A stretch of 64,000 bases of DNA from Pararhodonellum marinum (GCF_015354735.1 NZ_JACEFJ010000013.1:61482-125481), one strand, 5' to 3'; numbered from the stretch's first letter, positions 15,130 through 24,148 are shown. Notes: generated by a model from the letters alone, not told the origin. Made by a program: numbers and translations.

Positions 15130-15663
15130 TTATTTTTTCTTTGGACGAAAAACTTTGACCACCTCTTCGTTACATTTCAAATAAGGCCCCTCAATCAAGT
15201 CAATGCAATAAGGCACTGCGGGAAAAACCGCATCAAGACATTGCCGGATGGCTGAAGGTTTACCTGGCAAATTGATGATCAGGCTCTTTTTTCTGATGCC
15301 TGCAGTTTGCCTGGAAAGAATAGCAGTGGGTACATATTGCAAGCTGACCTGTCTCATCAGTTCACCAAAACCAGGCAGCATTTTTTCACAAACAGCTTCA
15401 GTAGCCTCGGGGGTTACATCCCGTAATGCGGGGCCGGTTCCTCCCGTAGTTACGATCAGACAGCAATTCTCCGTATCACTCAGTTCGATCAGGGTTTTTT
15501 CCAAAAGATCCTGTTCATCCGGAACAACTCGGTAAACAGGAATCCATTCACTGACCAAAAATTCATTCATGGTGCGAATGATTTCCTTGCCGGAAATGTC
15601 TTCATAAACCTGGGCAGCAGCCCTGTCAGATGAAGTCAGAATTCCAATTTTGATTGCTGGCAT
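15130..15663 (-). CDS. mogA: molybdopterin adenylyltransferase MogA
   Basis: 177 residues. It adenylylates molybdopterin before molybdate insertion by MoeA. The MoCF domain is visible: KIGILTSSDRAAAQVYED, the MPT-binding TTGGTGPALRDVTPEAT (about 73-89), MLPGFGELMRQVSL, TAGIRKKSLIINLPGKPSAI. It faces moaE. A strong terminator immediately upstream isolates it from the isomerase gene at 15710, and its promoter must lie in or just beside that terminator. Confidence 0.9.
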   Translation of the reverse strand: MPAIKIGILTSSDRAAAQVYEDISGKEIIRTMNEFLVSEWIPVYRVVPDEQDLLEKTLIELSDTENCCLIVTTGGTGPALRDVTPEATEAVCEKMLPGFGELMRQVSLQYVPTAILSRQTAGIRKKSLIINLPGKPSAIRQCLDAVFPAVPYCIDLIEGPYLKCNEEVVKVFRPKKK

Positions 15664-15666
15664 AAT

Positions 15667-15697
15667 AAAAAAGCAGGGCCCTCATCAAGGGCCCTGC
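15667..15697 (-). terminator. hairpin terminator of the GMC/isomerase operon
   Basis: A perfect 10-bp stem, GCAGGGCCCT and AGGGCCCTGC around a 5-nt loop, is followed on the minus strand by six T. It lies between the isomerase stop (15710) and the mogA start (15663), only a few bases upstream of mogA. Confidence 0.85.
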
Positions 15698-15709
15698 AGA
15701 AGTTAGTCA

Positions 15710-16612
15710 TTAAAATGATAGATTTTTCATGAATTCGGCATTCTTTTGGGCGGCATCCAAGGGATTGGTACCTTCAAATTTTTCCTGTTCTACTATGAAA
15801 TATTCCATACCATTGTCCTTGGCAGAGCGAAGGACAGAAGGATAATCTATGTCTCCTGTACCCAATACCGTGGATGCATCTCCTTTTCCAAGCGGAGTAC
15901 CATGTTCTCTATCCTTGACATGCCCTAATTTGAAACGGTTTTTGTATTTTTCGAAATAGGCTTTGGGGTCTGCCCCAACGTTGATGGCCCAGAAGATATC
16001 CAATTCAAAATCCACCAAATCAGGATCTGTGTTTTCCAACAACACATCGTGTGGAATTTTGCCCTCCAGTTCTTCAAAAGTATAGCCATGGTTGTGATAG
16101 GCAAACCTGATGCCGGCATCTTTACATATTTTTCCGGCTTCATTGAATCGATCGGCTTGCTTCTTATATTCATCGATCGACTTTTGAGGCCCGATCCAAG
16201 GACTTATCAGGTATTTCATATTGATCGCTGCAGCTTCTTCAGCCAATTGTGCTGTATTTTGAAACACATTGCAATGTGAGGCGACAAAATCCAAACCTAA
16301 GTCTCCTGTGAAGGACTTGAATTCTTTATTGTCCATCCCCCAAAAGATTCCTTTTCCGCCATCAAAACCTTCAATTTGGGTATAGCCATAGGAAGCGATT
16401 TTCTCAATGGTGGACCTGGCATCCACAGCCATGTCTTCTTTAACGGAATAAAGCTGAATACCAAAATCCGAAAGGGTTCCCTTGACTGATTCGGCCACAG
16501 ATTCCTCCAAGTCCTCAGATTCCCTTCTTGGGCTGGTGCAAAATTGTAAGGGAACGAAAGCTCCTGCTGCTACAAAAGCCCCAAGCTTGATGAATTTTCT
16601 TCTATTGTTCAT
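15710..16612 (-). CDS. exported TIM-barrel sugar isomerase/epimerase
   Basis: 300 residues. The N-terminus has a twin-arginine-type signal (NRRKFIKLGAFVAAGAFVP) with a possible lipobox (LQFC). The AP-endonuclease-2/xylose-isomerase-like barrel follows: GIQLYSVKEDM, SYGYTQIEGFDGG, FVASHCNVFQ, FAYHNHGYTFEE, DFELDIFWAINVGADP, KLGHVKDREHGTPLGKG, FIVEQEKFEGT. The His, Glu and Asp metal ligands of the family are recognisable. Such exported proteins accompany GMC or Gfo/Idh enzymes in oxidative sugar loci and may epimerise or cleave keto-sugars; the substrate is unknown. It is downstream of the GMC pair, past a hairpin. Confidence 0.82.
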   Translation of the reverse strand: MNNRRKFIKLGAFVAAGAFVPLQFCTSPRRESEDLEESVAESVKGTLSDFGIQLYSVKEDMAVDARSTIEKIASYGYTQIEGFDGGKGIFWGMDNKEFKSFTGDLGLDFVASHCNVFQNTAQLAEEAAAINMKYLISPWIGPQKSIDEYKKQADRFNEAGKICKDAGIRFAYHNHGYTFEELEGKIPHDVLLENTDPDLVDFELDIFWAINVGADPKAYFEKYKNRFKLGHVKDREHGTPLGKGDASTVLGTGDIDYPSVLRSAKDNGMEYFIVEQEKFEGTNPLDAAQKNAEFMKNLSF

Positions 16613-16639
16613 GGTGATTGGGTTAGGTTAAATATAAAA

Positions 16640-16673
16640 GGGTTGGAACAGAATAACAACGCTGTCCAACCCC
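16640..16673 (-). terminator. probable terminator or attenuator hairpin
   Basis: On the minus strand GGGGTTGGACAG, a short loop and CTGTTCCAACCC are followed by TTTTATATTT. It lies between the gluconate-2-dehydrogenase subunit gene and the downstream isomerase, so it may lower expression of the latter. Confidence 0.5.
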
Positions 16674-16691
16674 GATGTAGTAAGATCAATA

Positions 16692-17258
16692 TCAGCCAAG
16701 CGCAAATGCCCGGTCTCCTTTTTGGTAAGGAACACAACCTTCATATTTTCCTGGCGTTTCCACATATCGCAAGGCTTGGGTGGCCCCTATTTCAGATGTG
16801 AAATATCCCAATACAGTCAAATCCCTGAGCATACTGATGTAATGTGGCCCTTCCGGATCTTCAGGATTGTTCATGGATTGAGATTTGAGCTGATTTAGGT
16901 ACGCCGTTCTGTTTTCTGGTGAGGCTTTTACAAAATCCTCTCCCTTGTCGGATTTAAAATTCTTTCTTAAGGAATTTAAACCATTGACGAAGGTTTCCTG
17001 CTGCCCTTTATCGTAAGTGGCTTTTACCATTTCCACCATAAAATTGCCAATCTCTGTCGCTTTTGCCCCAGGAGTGTCTGTGGTAGGAATGATGGCTTCT
17101 CCTATTTCATCCAAAAAAGCAATGTCATCCGGGGAAAAATCAAGCCCTTCAATTTGGGTCTCAGGGGCACAACCTGTCAGGATTACATTGGCTCCCACCA
17201 TGGTACCGCCCATCATCACCACAAAACTCTTGAGTGCATCTCTTCTGTTCATTGTCAT
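16692..17258 (-). CDS. gluconate 2-dehydrogenase subunit 3 family protein
   Basis: 188 residues with a twin-arginine signal (NRRDALKSFVVMMGGTMVG) ending in a lipobox (ILTGC). The mature part has the subunit-3 pattern DIAFLDEIGEAIIPTTDTPG, FVNGLNSLRKNF and a C-terminal MLRDLTVLGYFTSEIGATQA segment. The small subunit partners a GMC flavoprotein and is needed for its export or maturation; with a cytochrome c it forms membrane dehydrogenases of gluconate or glucoside-3-dehydrogenase type. It is directly downstream of the GMC gene (19 bp gap), which supports a complex. The GMC chain lacks its own signal, so this subunit could carry it through Tat. Confidence 0.9.
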   Translation of the reverse strand: MTMNRRDALKSFVVMMGGTMVGANVILTGCAPETQIEGLDFSPDDIAFLDEIGEAIIPTTDTPGAKATEIGNFMVEMVKATYDKGQQETFVNGLNSLRKNFKSDKGEDFVKASPENRTAYLNQLKSQSMNNPEDPEGPHYISMLRDLTVLGYFTSEIGATQALRYVETPGKYEGCVPYQKGDRAFALG

Positions 17259-17277
17259 GTTTGCTGCTATTTAATGC

Positions 17278-18957
17278 TTATAAATTTCTCTTTTTCAATT
17301 CTTCTACTGCAAAATTTGCGGCTCTTGCAGTCATGGCCATATAAGTCAGAGAGGGGTTTTGGCAGGCCCCTGAGGTCATACAGGCTCCGTCTGTCACAAA
17401 AACATTTTTGGCATCCCAAACCTGGTTGTTGCCATTCAGCACGGAGGTTTTGGGGTCTCTGCCCATTCTGGCGGTTCCCATTTCGTGGATGCCTTGTCCA
17501 AAGGTGTACCCTCCATCATAGGCGCTGACATTTTTAAGCCCGGCTGCTTCCAACATCTCTGCGGCATCATTCATCATATCCACCCGCATTTTTTTCTCAT
17601 TGTCCCTAATTTCACAGTCCATTTCCAATACAGGCAAACCCCATTTGTCTTTTACTTCTTTGCTTAGCTTGACCGTATTGTCGTGATAAGGCAGGATTTC
17701 TCCGAAAGCGGTCATCCCTATGCTCCATGGTCCAGGTTCTTGTAAGGCTTCTTTCATGGGAGCACCAAATTCCATCTCCGCAACATTCCTACTCCAACCG
17801 CTCCGACTGGCAGCTCCTTGATAGCCAAATCCCCTGATGTAATCTCTTTTTTCACCTTCCAGGTTTCTAAATCTCGGGATGTAAAACCCGCCTGGTCTTC
17901 GACCAAAATAGTATTTGTCATCAAACCCTTCCACTGTCCCGTTTGCTCCTAATCTGAAGTGGTGGTCCATGGCATTGTGACCCAATTCCCCGGAACTACT
18001 ACCCAAGCCTTCTGGCCAAACATCTGTGGCGGAACGCATGAGTATGGAGGTTGAATTGAATGCTGAAGCACATAAAAATACGACCTTGGCATTGAATTCC
18101 ATGGTCTCGTTGGATTCACCATCTACGATCTCTACCCCTGTTGCTTTCTTGCTGTCTTTGTCGTAAAGCAACCTGGTCACGATGGACCAAGGCCTCAAGG
18201 TAAGGTTTCCGGTAGCAACTGCAGCAGGTAGTGTGGAGGACTGCGTACTGAAGTATCCCCCAAAAGGACAGCCCAGCGAACATTTGTTTCTGTACTGGCA
18301 ACCTACCCTTCCAGGCAATGGCTGGGTGATGTTGGCCACTCTGCTATGAAGGATGTGCCTTTTGCCGCCAAAAGCCTCCTTGACCCTTTGGCTGACGGAT
18401 TCCTCCACACAATTTAATGGAATAGGTGGCATAAACTCTCCATCTGGAAGGTGCTTGACCCCATCCCTATTGCCAGAAATACCGGCAAACTTTTCAACAT
18501 AGCTGTACCACGGGGCCAGGTCTTTGTATCGGATCGGCCAGTCCACGGCAATTCCCTGTTTGGCGTTGGCCTCAAAATCTATATCGTCAATTCTGTAACT
18601 GTGCCTTCCCCATAATAGAGACCTTCCTCCTACTTGATATCCTCTAAACCATGTAAAAGGTTTTTTCTCTACATAAGGGGAATCACTTTCGTGAGCCCAC
18701 CAATCAATATTTTGGATATTTAAGACATAATCCCTTCTCAGATTGGGATGCTCTTCCAGCATCTGTTGTGTTCTTCTTCCCCTATATGGGGTTTCCCAAG
18801 GCGGTTGGGTAGCTGTCTTGTAATCCTTTACATGTTCCACATTAGGGCCCCTTTCCAGCAACAATACCTTTAGCCCTTTTTCAGTCAATTCCTTCGCTGC
18901 CCAGCCTCCGGAGATACCCGAGCCTACAACGATCGCATCAAATTCTTGATTCGCCAT
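17278..18957 (-). CDS. GMC-family FAD-dependent oxidoreductase (glucoside-3-dehydrogenase-like)
   Basis: 559 residues. FAD-binding motif VVGSGISGGWAAKELTEKG at about 10-28, ERGPNVEHVKD, the GMC signature VGGRSLLWGRHSYR near residue 110, and a cysteine-rich insert CQYRNKCSLGCPFGGYF near 220. The C-terminal catalytic histidine lies in GIHEMGTARMGRDPK (about 490). The chain ends with CQNPSLTYMAMTARAANFAV. It lacks a signal peptide and probably travels with its Tat-exported subunit 3. The gene pair resembles the catalytic and small subunits of LacABC-type glucoside 3-dehydrogenases, which oxidise the C3 hydroxyl of glycosides. The substrate is inferred only. Confidence 0.88.
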   Translation of the reverse strand: MANQEFDAIVVGSGISGGWAAKELTEKGLKVLLLERGPNVEHVKDYKTATQPPWETPYRGRRTQQMLEEHPNLRRDYVLNIQNIDWWAHESDSPYVEKKPFTWFRGYQVGGRSLLWGRHSYRIDDIDFEANAKQGIAVDWPIRYKDLAPWYSYVEKFAGISGNRDGVKHLPDGEFMPPIPLNCVEESVSQRVKEAFGGKRHILHSRVANITQPLPGRVGCQYRNKCSLGCPFGGYFSTQSSTLPAAVATGNLTLRPWSIVTRLLYDKDSKKATGVEIVDGESNETMEFNAKVVFLCASAFNSTSILMRSATDVWPEGLGSSSGELGHNAMDHHFRLGANGTVEGFDDKYYFGRRPGGFYIPRFRNLEGEKRDYIRGFGYQGAASRSGWSRNVAEMEFGAPMKEALQEPGPWSIGMTAFGEILPYHDNTVKLSKEVKDKWGLPVLEMDCEIRDNEKKMRVDMMNDAAEMLEAAGLKNVSAYDGGYTFGQGIHEMGTARMGRDPKTSVLNGNNQVWDAKNVFVTDGACMTSGACQNPSLTYMAMTARAANFAVEELKKRNL

Positions 18958-18994
18958 AATTACTATTTTTGTTCACTTCCTTATTTACAAACTA

Positions 18995-19876
18995 TTAAAT
19001 ATCACAAATGGCAATCGCCTCTCTCAGTGATGCCTCCTTATCTTCAGCTTTTGGAATAAATTCCTGTGCCACATAACCAGTAAACCCTGTTTGCTGAATG
19101 GCCTTCATGATGGACCTGTAATTTAATTCCTGGTCTTCACCGATTTCATTTCTTCCGGGATTGCCTCCGGTATGGTAATGGGCAAAGTACTGATGGTTGT
19201 TTTGAATGGTGCGGGTCACGTCACCTTCATCGATCTGCATGTGGTAAATATCAAAGAGCAATTTAAAATGCTCGCTGCCTACTTGCTTGCAGAGCTCTAT
19301 GCCCCATGCACTCTTGTCAGCCATGTAGTCCTTGTGGTCGATTTTGCTGTTCAGCAATTCCATGACCAAGATCACATTATTCTTTTCAGCCAGGCTTACT
19401 ACTTTTTTGATTCCTTCAAGGCTGTTTTTCAGACCGGTTTCGTCATCCATCCCATCTCTGTTGCCACTGAAGCAAATCAGGTTCTTATAACCTGCTTTCG
19501 ATACCAAGGGTATCATTTCAGTATAATTTTCAACTAGCTTGGGGTGGTATTGTTTGTTGTTGAATCCATGCACCAAATTGATCTCTGCCCCATTGCACAT
19601 GGAACTGTCTATGCCGTGTTTTTTAAGGATGGGCCATCCTTGTGGCCCTACTAGGTCTATGGCGCTGAACCCGATGTCCTTGATCAGCACACACAATTCC
19701 TCTAAAGTAAGGTGGTTATATGTCCAAGCACAGACCGAGTGGTTGATGTTTCCTTTCAGCATTTCTAGGGGTTGGCTTTCTGCCTTACATGAGAGATAAG
19801 TACCGGGAGTTGCTAGGGCTGCAGAGCCCATCATCATTTTTTTTAGCGCTTTTCTTCTTTGGTTCAAATAGGTCAT
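18995..19876 (-). CDS. exported TIM-barrel isomerase (hydroxypyruvate-isomerase-like)
   Basis: 293 residues. The N-terminus has a twin-arginine-like signal (NQRRKALKKMMMGSAAL) with a Cys in TYLSCKAES. The xylose-isomerase-like barrel shows SVCAWTYNHLTLEELCVLIK, FSAIDLVGPQGWPILKKHG, LVMELLNSKIDHKDYMAD, KLLFDIYHMQIDEGDVTRTI, FAHYHTGGNPGRNEIGE and FTGYVAQEFIPK. It is close to the hydroxypyruvate isomerase (Hyi) group, with the metal-binding Glu, Asp, His and Glu in place. The substrate is probably a keto-sugar or derivative. Its start overlaps the transporter stop by 4 bp (ATGA), so the two are translationally coupled. Confidence 0.83.
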   Translation of the reverse strand: MTYLNQRRKALKKMMMGSAALATPGTYLSCKAESQPLEMLKGNINHSVCAWTYNHLTLEELCVLIKDIGFSAIDLVGPQGWPILKKHGIDSSMCNGAEINLVHGFNNKQYHPKLVENYTEMIPLVSKAGYKNLICFSGNRDGMDDETGLKNSLEGIKKVVSLAEKNNVILVMELLNSKIDHKDYMADKSAWGIELCKQVGSEHFKLLFDIYHMQIDEGDVTRTIQNNHQYFAHYHTGGNPGRNEIGEDQELNYRSIMKAIQQTGFTGYVAQEFIPKAEDKEASLREAIAICDI

Positions 19877-21126
19877 TTTATCGCTTCTTTCAATTGTTTT
19901 TTCCCTTTTTTAAGATCCTGTTCTTTGAAAAAGACCAGGAAAAAGATCACTACAGCCATAGCAATGCCAGCCGGAATCAACCAAATCGATTGCCAGTCAT
20001 TCAGCCCATTTTGGGAAAGAAAGGCATCGGAGACCAATCCTGCCACATAATATCCGATCAGCATCCCTACCCCATAGGTTGCGAGTGTGATCATCCCCTG
20101 AGCAGCGCTTTTGAATTTGATGCCTGCCTTGGAGTCCGTGTAAATCTGTCCTGACACGAAAAAGAAATCATAGCATATGCCGTGTAATCCTATACCTATA
20201 AGCAGCATAAACATGCCAGATCCGGCATCCCCGTAAGCAAAGAGCACATACCGTACTACCCAAGCAAACATGCCAAACAGTAAGGTCTTTTTGATGCCGT
20301 AACGGGAAAAGAATAAGGGTAGCAAAAGCATGAAGAGGACTTCAGAGCCTTGTCCTATGGTCATCAGACCGGTGGGATTGGGGACTCCAATGTCTGCGAG
20401 AAAAGGGTTGGTAATTTGGTAGTAAAACGAAAGTGGTATGCAAATCAATATAGAGGTAATGAAAAAGACTGCGAAATTCCGATCCTTCAGCAAACCCAAT
20501 GCATCTAAACCGAGAATTTCGGAAAGGGTCAATTTTTTACTCTTATCCGCTTTTGGGGGATTTGGTGGGAGAGTAAAACTATACAATCCCAAAATCAAAG
20601 CGGCAATGGAGGCCATTAAAAAGGTGTTTCTCAACATGCCTTCATCTAGTCCTACCTGACTATCCCAGAAAAACACATAGCTTATGGTAAGCCCTGCTGC
20701 AATCCAACCAATAGTACCCCATACACGAATCACAGCAAAATCTTTGGCCGGGTCCAACATCTGATTGAAAGACACGGAATTGACCAAGGCAAGGGTAGGC
20801 ATAAATAATATCATGTAAGCCAGCACAAAGGGATAAAATGCTGTAAAATCAGCCGCATTGTACATCATAAACATCATTACGGCCCCCAATAAGTGAAGCA
20901 AACCAAGGATTTTTTCGGCATTGAAATACCTGTCGGCAATCAGTCCTATGATAAATGGGGCAATGATCGCACCGAGGGACTGGGTGGAAAATGCAGCAGA
21001 AATCTGCGTTCCGGATGCGCCAAGGTTACTGCCCAAGTAGGTCCCAAGTGTCACAAACCAAGCCCCCCAAATAAAAAATTCTAGGAACATCATGAAAGAC
21101 AACCTGACTCGGATACCGTTACTCAT
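19873..21126 (-). CDS. MFS transporter, nucleoside:H+ symporter (NupG) family
   Basis: 417 residues with about 12 hydrophobic segments. The start RVRLSFMMFLEFFIWGAWFV and the loop FAVIRVWGTIGWIAAGLTIS are typical of the NupG/XapB group of MFS symporters. In Bacteroidota these genes occur widely in sugar and sugar-derivative loci rather than only nucleoside loci, so a glycoside or keto-sugar substrate is plausible here. It heads the minus-strand operon transporter-isomerase-GMC-subunit 3-isomerase. Confidence 0.85.
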   Translation of the reverse strand: MSNGIRVRLSFMMFLEFFIWGAWFVTLGTYLGSNLGASGTQISAAFSTQSLGAIIAPFIIGLIADRYFNAEKILGLLHLLGAVMMFMMYNAADFTAFYPFVLAYMILFMPTLALVNSVSFNQMLDPAKDFAVIRVWGTIGWIAAGLTISYVFFWDSQVGLDEGMLRNTFLMASIAALILGLYSFTLPPNPPKADKSKKLTLSEILGLDALGLLKDRNFAVFFITSILICIPLSFYYQITNPFLADIGVPNPTGLMTIGQGSEVLFMLLLPLFFSRYGIKKTLLFGMFAWVVRYVLFAYGDAGSGMFMLLIGIGLHGICYDFFFVSGQIYTDSKAGIKFKSAAQGMITLATYGVGMLIGYYVAGLVSDAFLSQNGLNDWQSIWLIPAGIAMAVVIFFLVFFKEQDLKKGKKQLKEAIK

Positions 21127-21412
21127 TTGGGCCTTGGGGTTATTGTTTATGGCAAAATAGGCTTAAGCGAAGAGCAAACTAATCAATTTTAGATTTATTT
21201 TTAATTCTTTTTCGCTTAATTTTAATTTTGGAGACGCTTTACTGGAATTACTGCGTATGGCAGTTGTCAAGCTTTACCACTCATAACATCAATATACAAT
21301 TGGTAAATTAAAACGTTTGGGTGATCAGCAGAAACATTTGGATAAAGTATCTTACTTGAAATTTAAGACAAAATATTAAGCTTTAAAAATCCCTAAACCA
21401 AAGAACAAAAGA
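21127..21412. promoter_or_regulatory. divergent promoter region of the oxidative sugar operons
   Basis: 286 bp between the transporter (leftward) and the Gfo/Idh gene (rightward). It is AT-rich and should hold both promoters. The one structured signal is a 9-bp perfect inverted repeat, TTAAGCGAA (21163-21171) and TTCGCTTAA (21211-21219), with arms 39 bp apart. Confidence 0.45.
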
Positions 21413-22573
21413 ATGGTAAACAAAAAACTCAAAATAGGTATGATCGGAGGCGGACCGGGATCTTTTATCGGGGCCATTCACAGAATGGCTGCAACCATGG
21501 ATGGCCTGATGGAAGTAGTCGCCGGAGCCTTCAGCAGCAATCCCGAAAAATCCAGACAAACAGGAGAAGAACTTTTTTTAGATCCCTCGAGAGTATATGC
21601 CAATTATGATGATCTCTTGGACAAAGAAAAAAACCTCCCGGAATCTGAGCGGATCGATGTGGTCTGTATCGTCACTCCTAACCATGTACATTTTGACCCT
21701 ACCATCAAAGCCTTAAAAAGTGGCTTTCATGTGATTCTGGACAAACCGATGACTTTTACCCTAGAGGAAGCCAAAACCCTCTATGATGCCATCAAATCTT
21801 CCGGGAAGCTTTTCTGCCTTACCCATACTTACACGGGCTATCCCATGATAAAAGAAGCCAAAAGCCTGATTGAGAAAGGGGTCTTGGGAAAAATCAGGAA
21901 AGTGTATGTGGAGTATCCTCAGGGCTGGCTTTGGAAAAAACTGGAAACCGAAGACAACAAGCAAGCCCAATGGAGAACTGACCCGAACCAAAGTGGCAGT
22001 TCCAATTGCATGGGAGATATTGGTACACATGCTTTTAACCTCGCCGAGTATGTCTCAGGCCTCCAGGTAAGCCACCTGTGTGCCCACTTAAACATAACCG
22101 TGGAAGGAAGGGTTTTGGATGATGATGGGGCAGTGCTCTTGAAATTCAACAATGGAGCCCATGGGATTTTGACCGCTTCCCAAATCAACACCGGAGCTGA
22201 AAACAACCTTAAGATCAGAATTTATGGCGAAAAAGCCGGGCTGGAATGGGAACAGGAAGACAACAATTCTCTGAGGTTGAGGTGGCCGGATAAGCCCGAT
22301 GAAATCTATCGGGCTGGGACAGGCTATCTCTCTTCCCTTGCCAATGAAAATACGAGGACACCCGCCGGTCATCCGGAAGGATACATTGAAGCTTTTGCCA
22401 ACTTGTATAGAAATTTTGCAAGAACATACTATGCACTGGAAGCAGGGAAGGACCCGAAAAAAGAATGGTTGGATTTCCCTGGAGCTGAAGATGGCTTAAG
22501 AGGAATGGCTTTTGTCAAAAATGTACTGGCCAGCAACCAATCAGATAAAAAATGGACACCTTTTGAGGTTTAG
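21413..22573 (+). CDS. Gfo/Idh/MocA-family oxidoreductase (cytoplasmic)
   Basis: 386 residues, no signal peptide. The Rossmann motif is KIGMIGGGPGSFIGAIHRMA, followed by RIDVVCIVTPNHVHFDPTIK and the catalytic-lysine motif VILDKPMTFT. The substrate domain includes SNCMGDIGTHAFNLAEYVSG, with the D-x-G-x-H motif. The long N-terminal GGGPGSFIG form and the 380-residue size fit the inositol/3-keto-sugar subgroup. It would reduce or oxidise a sugar hydroxyl with NAD(P), plausibly a 3-keto-sugar imported by the NupG-like transporter. First gene of isomerase-cytochrome c-DUF1080. Confidence 0.87.
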   Translation: MVNKKLKIGMIGGGPGSFIGAIHRMAATMDGLMEVVAGAFSSNPEKSRQTGEELFLDPSRVYANYDDLLDKEKNLPESERIDVVCIVTPNHVHFDPTIKALKSGFHVILDKPMTFTLEEAKTLYDAIKSSGKLFCLTHTYTGYPMIKEAKSLIEKGVLGKIRKVYVEYPQGWLWKKLETEDNKQAQWRTDPNQSGSSNCMGDIGTHAFNLAEYVSGLQVSHLCAHLNITVEGRVLDDDGAVLLKFNNGAHGILTASQINTGAENNLKIRIYGEKAGLEWEQEDNNSLRLRWPDKPDEIYRAGTGYLSSLANENTRTPAGHPEGYIEAFANLYRNFARTYYALEAGKDPKKEWLDFPGAEDGLRGMAFVKNVLASNQSDKKWTPFEV

Positions 22574-22646
22574 CGCTCAAATTGATTCCAATTCGTTTAA
22601 ATTGAAGTTTTAAAATTCAAATCCTAAAAAACCAAAAAATAAACCT

Positions 22647-23699
22647 ATGAAAACCATCAAAGGACCAGCACTATTTTTGGCCCAGTTTGCAGATGACGTG
22701 GCCCCGTTCAATAACCTGAAAAACATATGTGAGTGGGCAAAGGGCATCGGCTACAAAGGCGTTCAGATTCCCTCTTGGGATTCCCGACTTATCGATTTGC
22801 AAAAAGCCGCAGAAAGCAAGACCTATGCGGACGAAATAATGGGTACTGTAAAGGAAGCGGGCTTAGAGATCTCAGAACTTTCCACCCACCTACAGGGGCA
22901 ACTGGTAGCGGTACACCCTGCCTACAATGAACTCTTCGACGGGTTTGCTCCAAAACAATACCATGGAGACCTGAAAGGGAAAGCCGAGTGGGCTACCCAA
23001 CAGCTAAAATATGCGGCCAAAGCCTCTGCCAATATGGGTTTAACAGCCCACGCTACCTTTAGCGGTGCTTTGCTTTGGCAAACGGTATATCCTTGGCCTC
23101 AAAGACCCGCAGGTCTTGTAGAAACCGGATTTGCAGAATTGGCCAGAAGATGGATGCCGATCCTGGATGAATTTGAAAATCACGGTGTGGACGTTTGTTA
23201 TGAGCTTCACCCCGGGGAAGACCTTCATGATGGAATTACCTTTGAGATGTTCTTGGAGCATGTCAACAACCATCCACGTGCCAATATCCTCTATGACCCA
23301 AGCCACTTTGTCCTTCAATGTTTGGACTATGTGGAATTCATTGATTTTTACCATGATCGGATCCGGATGTTCCATGTGAAGGATGCTGAATTCAATCCAA
23401 CGGGAAGACAGGGAGTTTATGGAGGTTATCAAAGTTGGATCAATAGGGCGGGCAGATTTCGCTCTTTGGGGGATGGACAAGTTGATTTTAATGCTATATT
23501 TAGCAAATTATCCCAGTATGATTTTGACGGCTGGGCGGTACTGGAATGGGAATGCGCCATCAAACACCCTGAGGCGGGTGCGATAGAAGGAGCCAAATTC
23601 ATTTCAGAAAAAATTATCAGGGTTACAGAGAAAGCTTTCGATGACTTTGCCGCAACCGGTAAAGACGAAAACTTAAATAAAAAGATATTGGGAATTTAA
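22647..23699 (+). CDS. TIM-barrel sugar isomerase/epimerase
   Basis: 350 residues, cytoplasmic. The barrel shows KGIGYKGVQIPSWDSRLIDL, ISELSTHLQGQLVAVHP, HGVDVCYELHPGEDLHDGIT, NILYDPSHFVLQCLDYVEFI, RIRMFHVKDAEFNPTGRQGV and FDGWAVLEWECAIKHPEAGA. The metal ligands Glu (CYELHP), Asp (YDPSH), His (FHVKD) and Glu (LEWE) are all present. This 350-residue type regularly follows the 386-residue Gfo/Idh protein in Bacteroidota, suggesting consecutive steps on one sugar. The substrate is unknown. Confidence 0.85.
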   Translation: MKTIKGPALFLAQFADDVAPFNNLKNICEWAKGIGYKGVQIPSWDSRLIDLQKAAESKTYADEIMGTVKEAGLEISELSTHLQGQLVAVHPAYNELFDGFAPKQYHGDLKGKAEWATQQLKYAAKASANMGLTAHATFSGALLWQTVYPWPQRPAGLVETGFAELARRWMPILDEFENHGVDVCYELHPGEDLHDGITFEMFLEHVNNHPRANILYDPSHFVLQCLDYVEFIDFYHDRIRMFHVKDAEFNPTGRQGVYGGYQSWINRAGRFRSLGDGQVDFNAIFSKLSQYDFDGWAVLEWECAIKHPEAGAIEGAKFISEKIIRVTEKAFDDFAATGKDENLNKKILGI

Positions 23700-23720
23700 C
23701 CATTGTAAATCAGTGTAATT

Positions 23721-24143
23721 ATGAATATTTTAAAACCATTTTCCTTAGGCTTGATTGCCTTTTCAGTTTTGGCGGTCTCCTGTGGCGGAGGATCTGACAG
23801 CAGTACTTCAACCACCACTACTACACCACCGCCGAGTGCTCCTGCGGAGCTTAGTTTAGAAGACAGATACAAGGATGATCCTGATTATATCAAAGGCCTG
23901 GCCTTGATGAAGGAATCAGATTGTCCCAGCTGCCACATGGTAGAAAGAAAAATTGTTGGACCTTCATACGCAGAAGTAGCTGCCAAATATGAGAACACAG
24001 AAGAAAACGTGAATTTGCTGGCTGGAAGAGTGATATCCGGTGCAGTGGGTGTCTGGGGAGAAATACCAATGCCTGCACATCCCACGCTCTCTGAAGAAGA
24101 TGCCAAGCAAATGGTGAAATATGTATTGTTGTTGAAAAAATAA
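23721..24143 (+). CDS. c-type cytochrome lipoprotein
   Basis: 140 residues. The lipobox is LAVSCGGG, so it is a membrane-anchored lipoprotein, followed by a Ser/Thr/Pro-rich linker. A class I cytochrome c domain has heme motif CPSCH (about residues 72-76). The axial Met is in EIPMPAHP (about 115). The chain ends in a helix DAKQMVKYVLLLKK. It resembles cytochrome c551/552. Placed between sugar enzymes and opposite the GMC/subunit 3 pair, it is a good candidate for their electron acceptor, corresponding to the cytochrome subunit of glucoside 3-dehydrogenases. Confidence 0.9.
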   Translation: MNILKPFSLGLIAFSVLAVSCGGGSDSSTSTTTTTPPPSAPAELSLEDRYKDDPDYIKGLALMKESDCPSCHMVERKIVGPSYAEVAAKYENTEENVNLLAGRVISGAVGVWGEIPMPAHPTLSEEDAKQMVKYVLLLKK

Positions 24144-24148
24144 AAACC

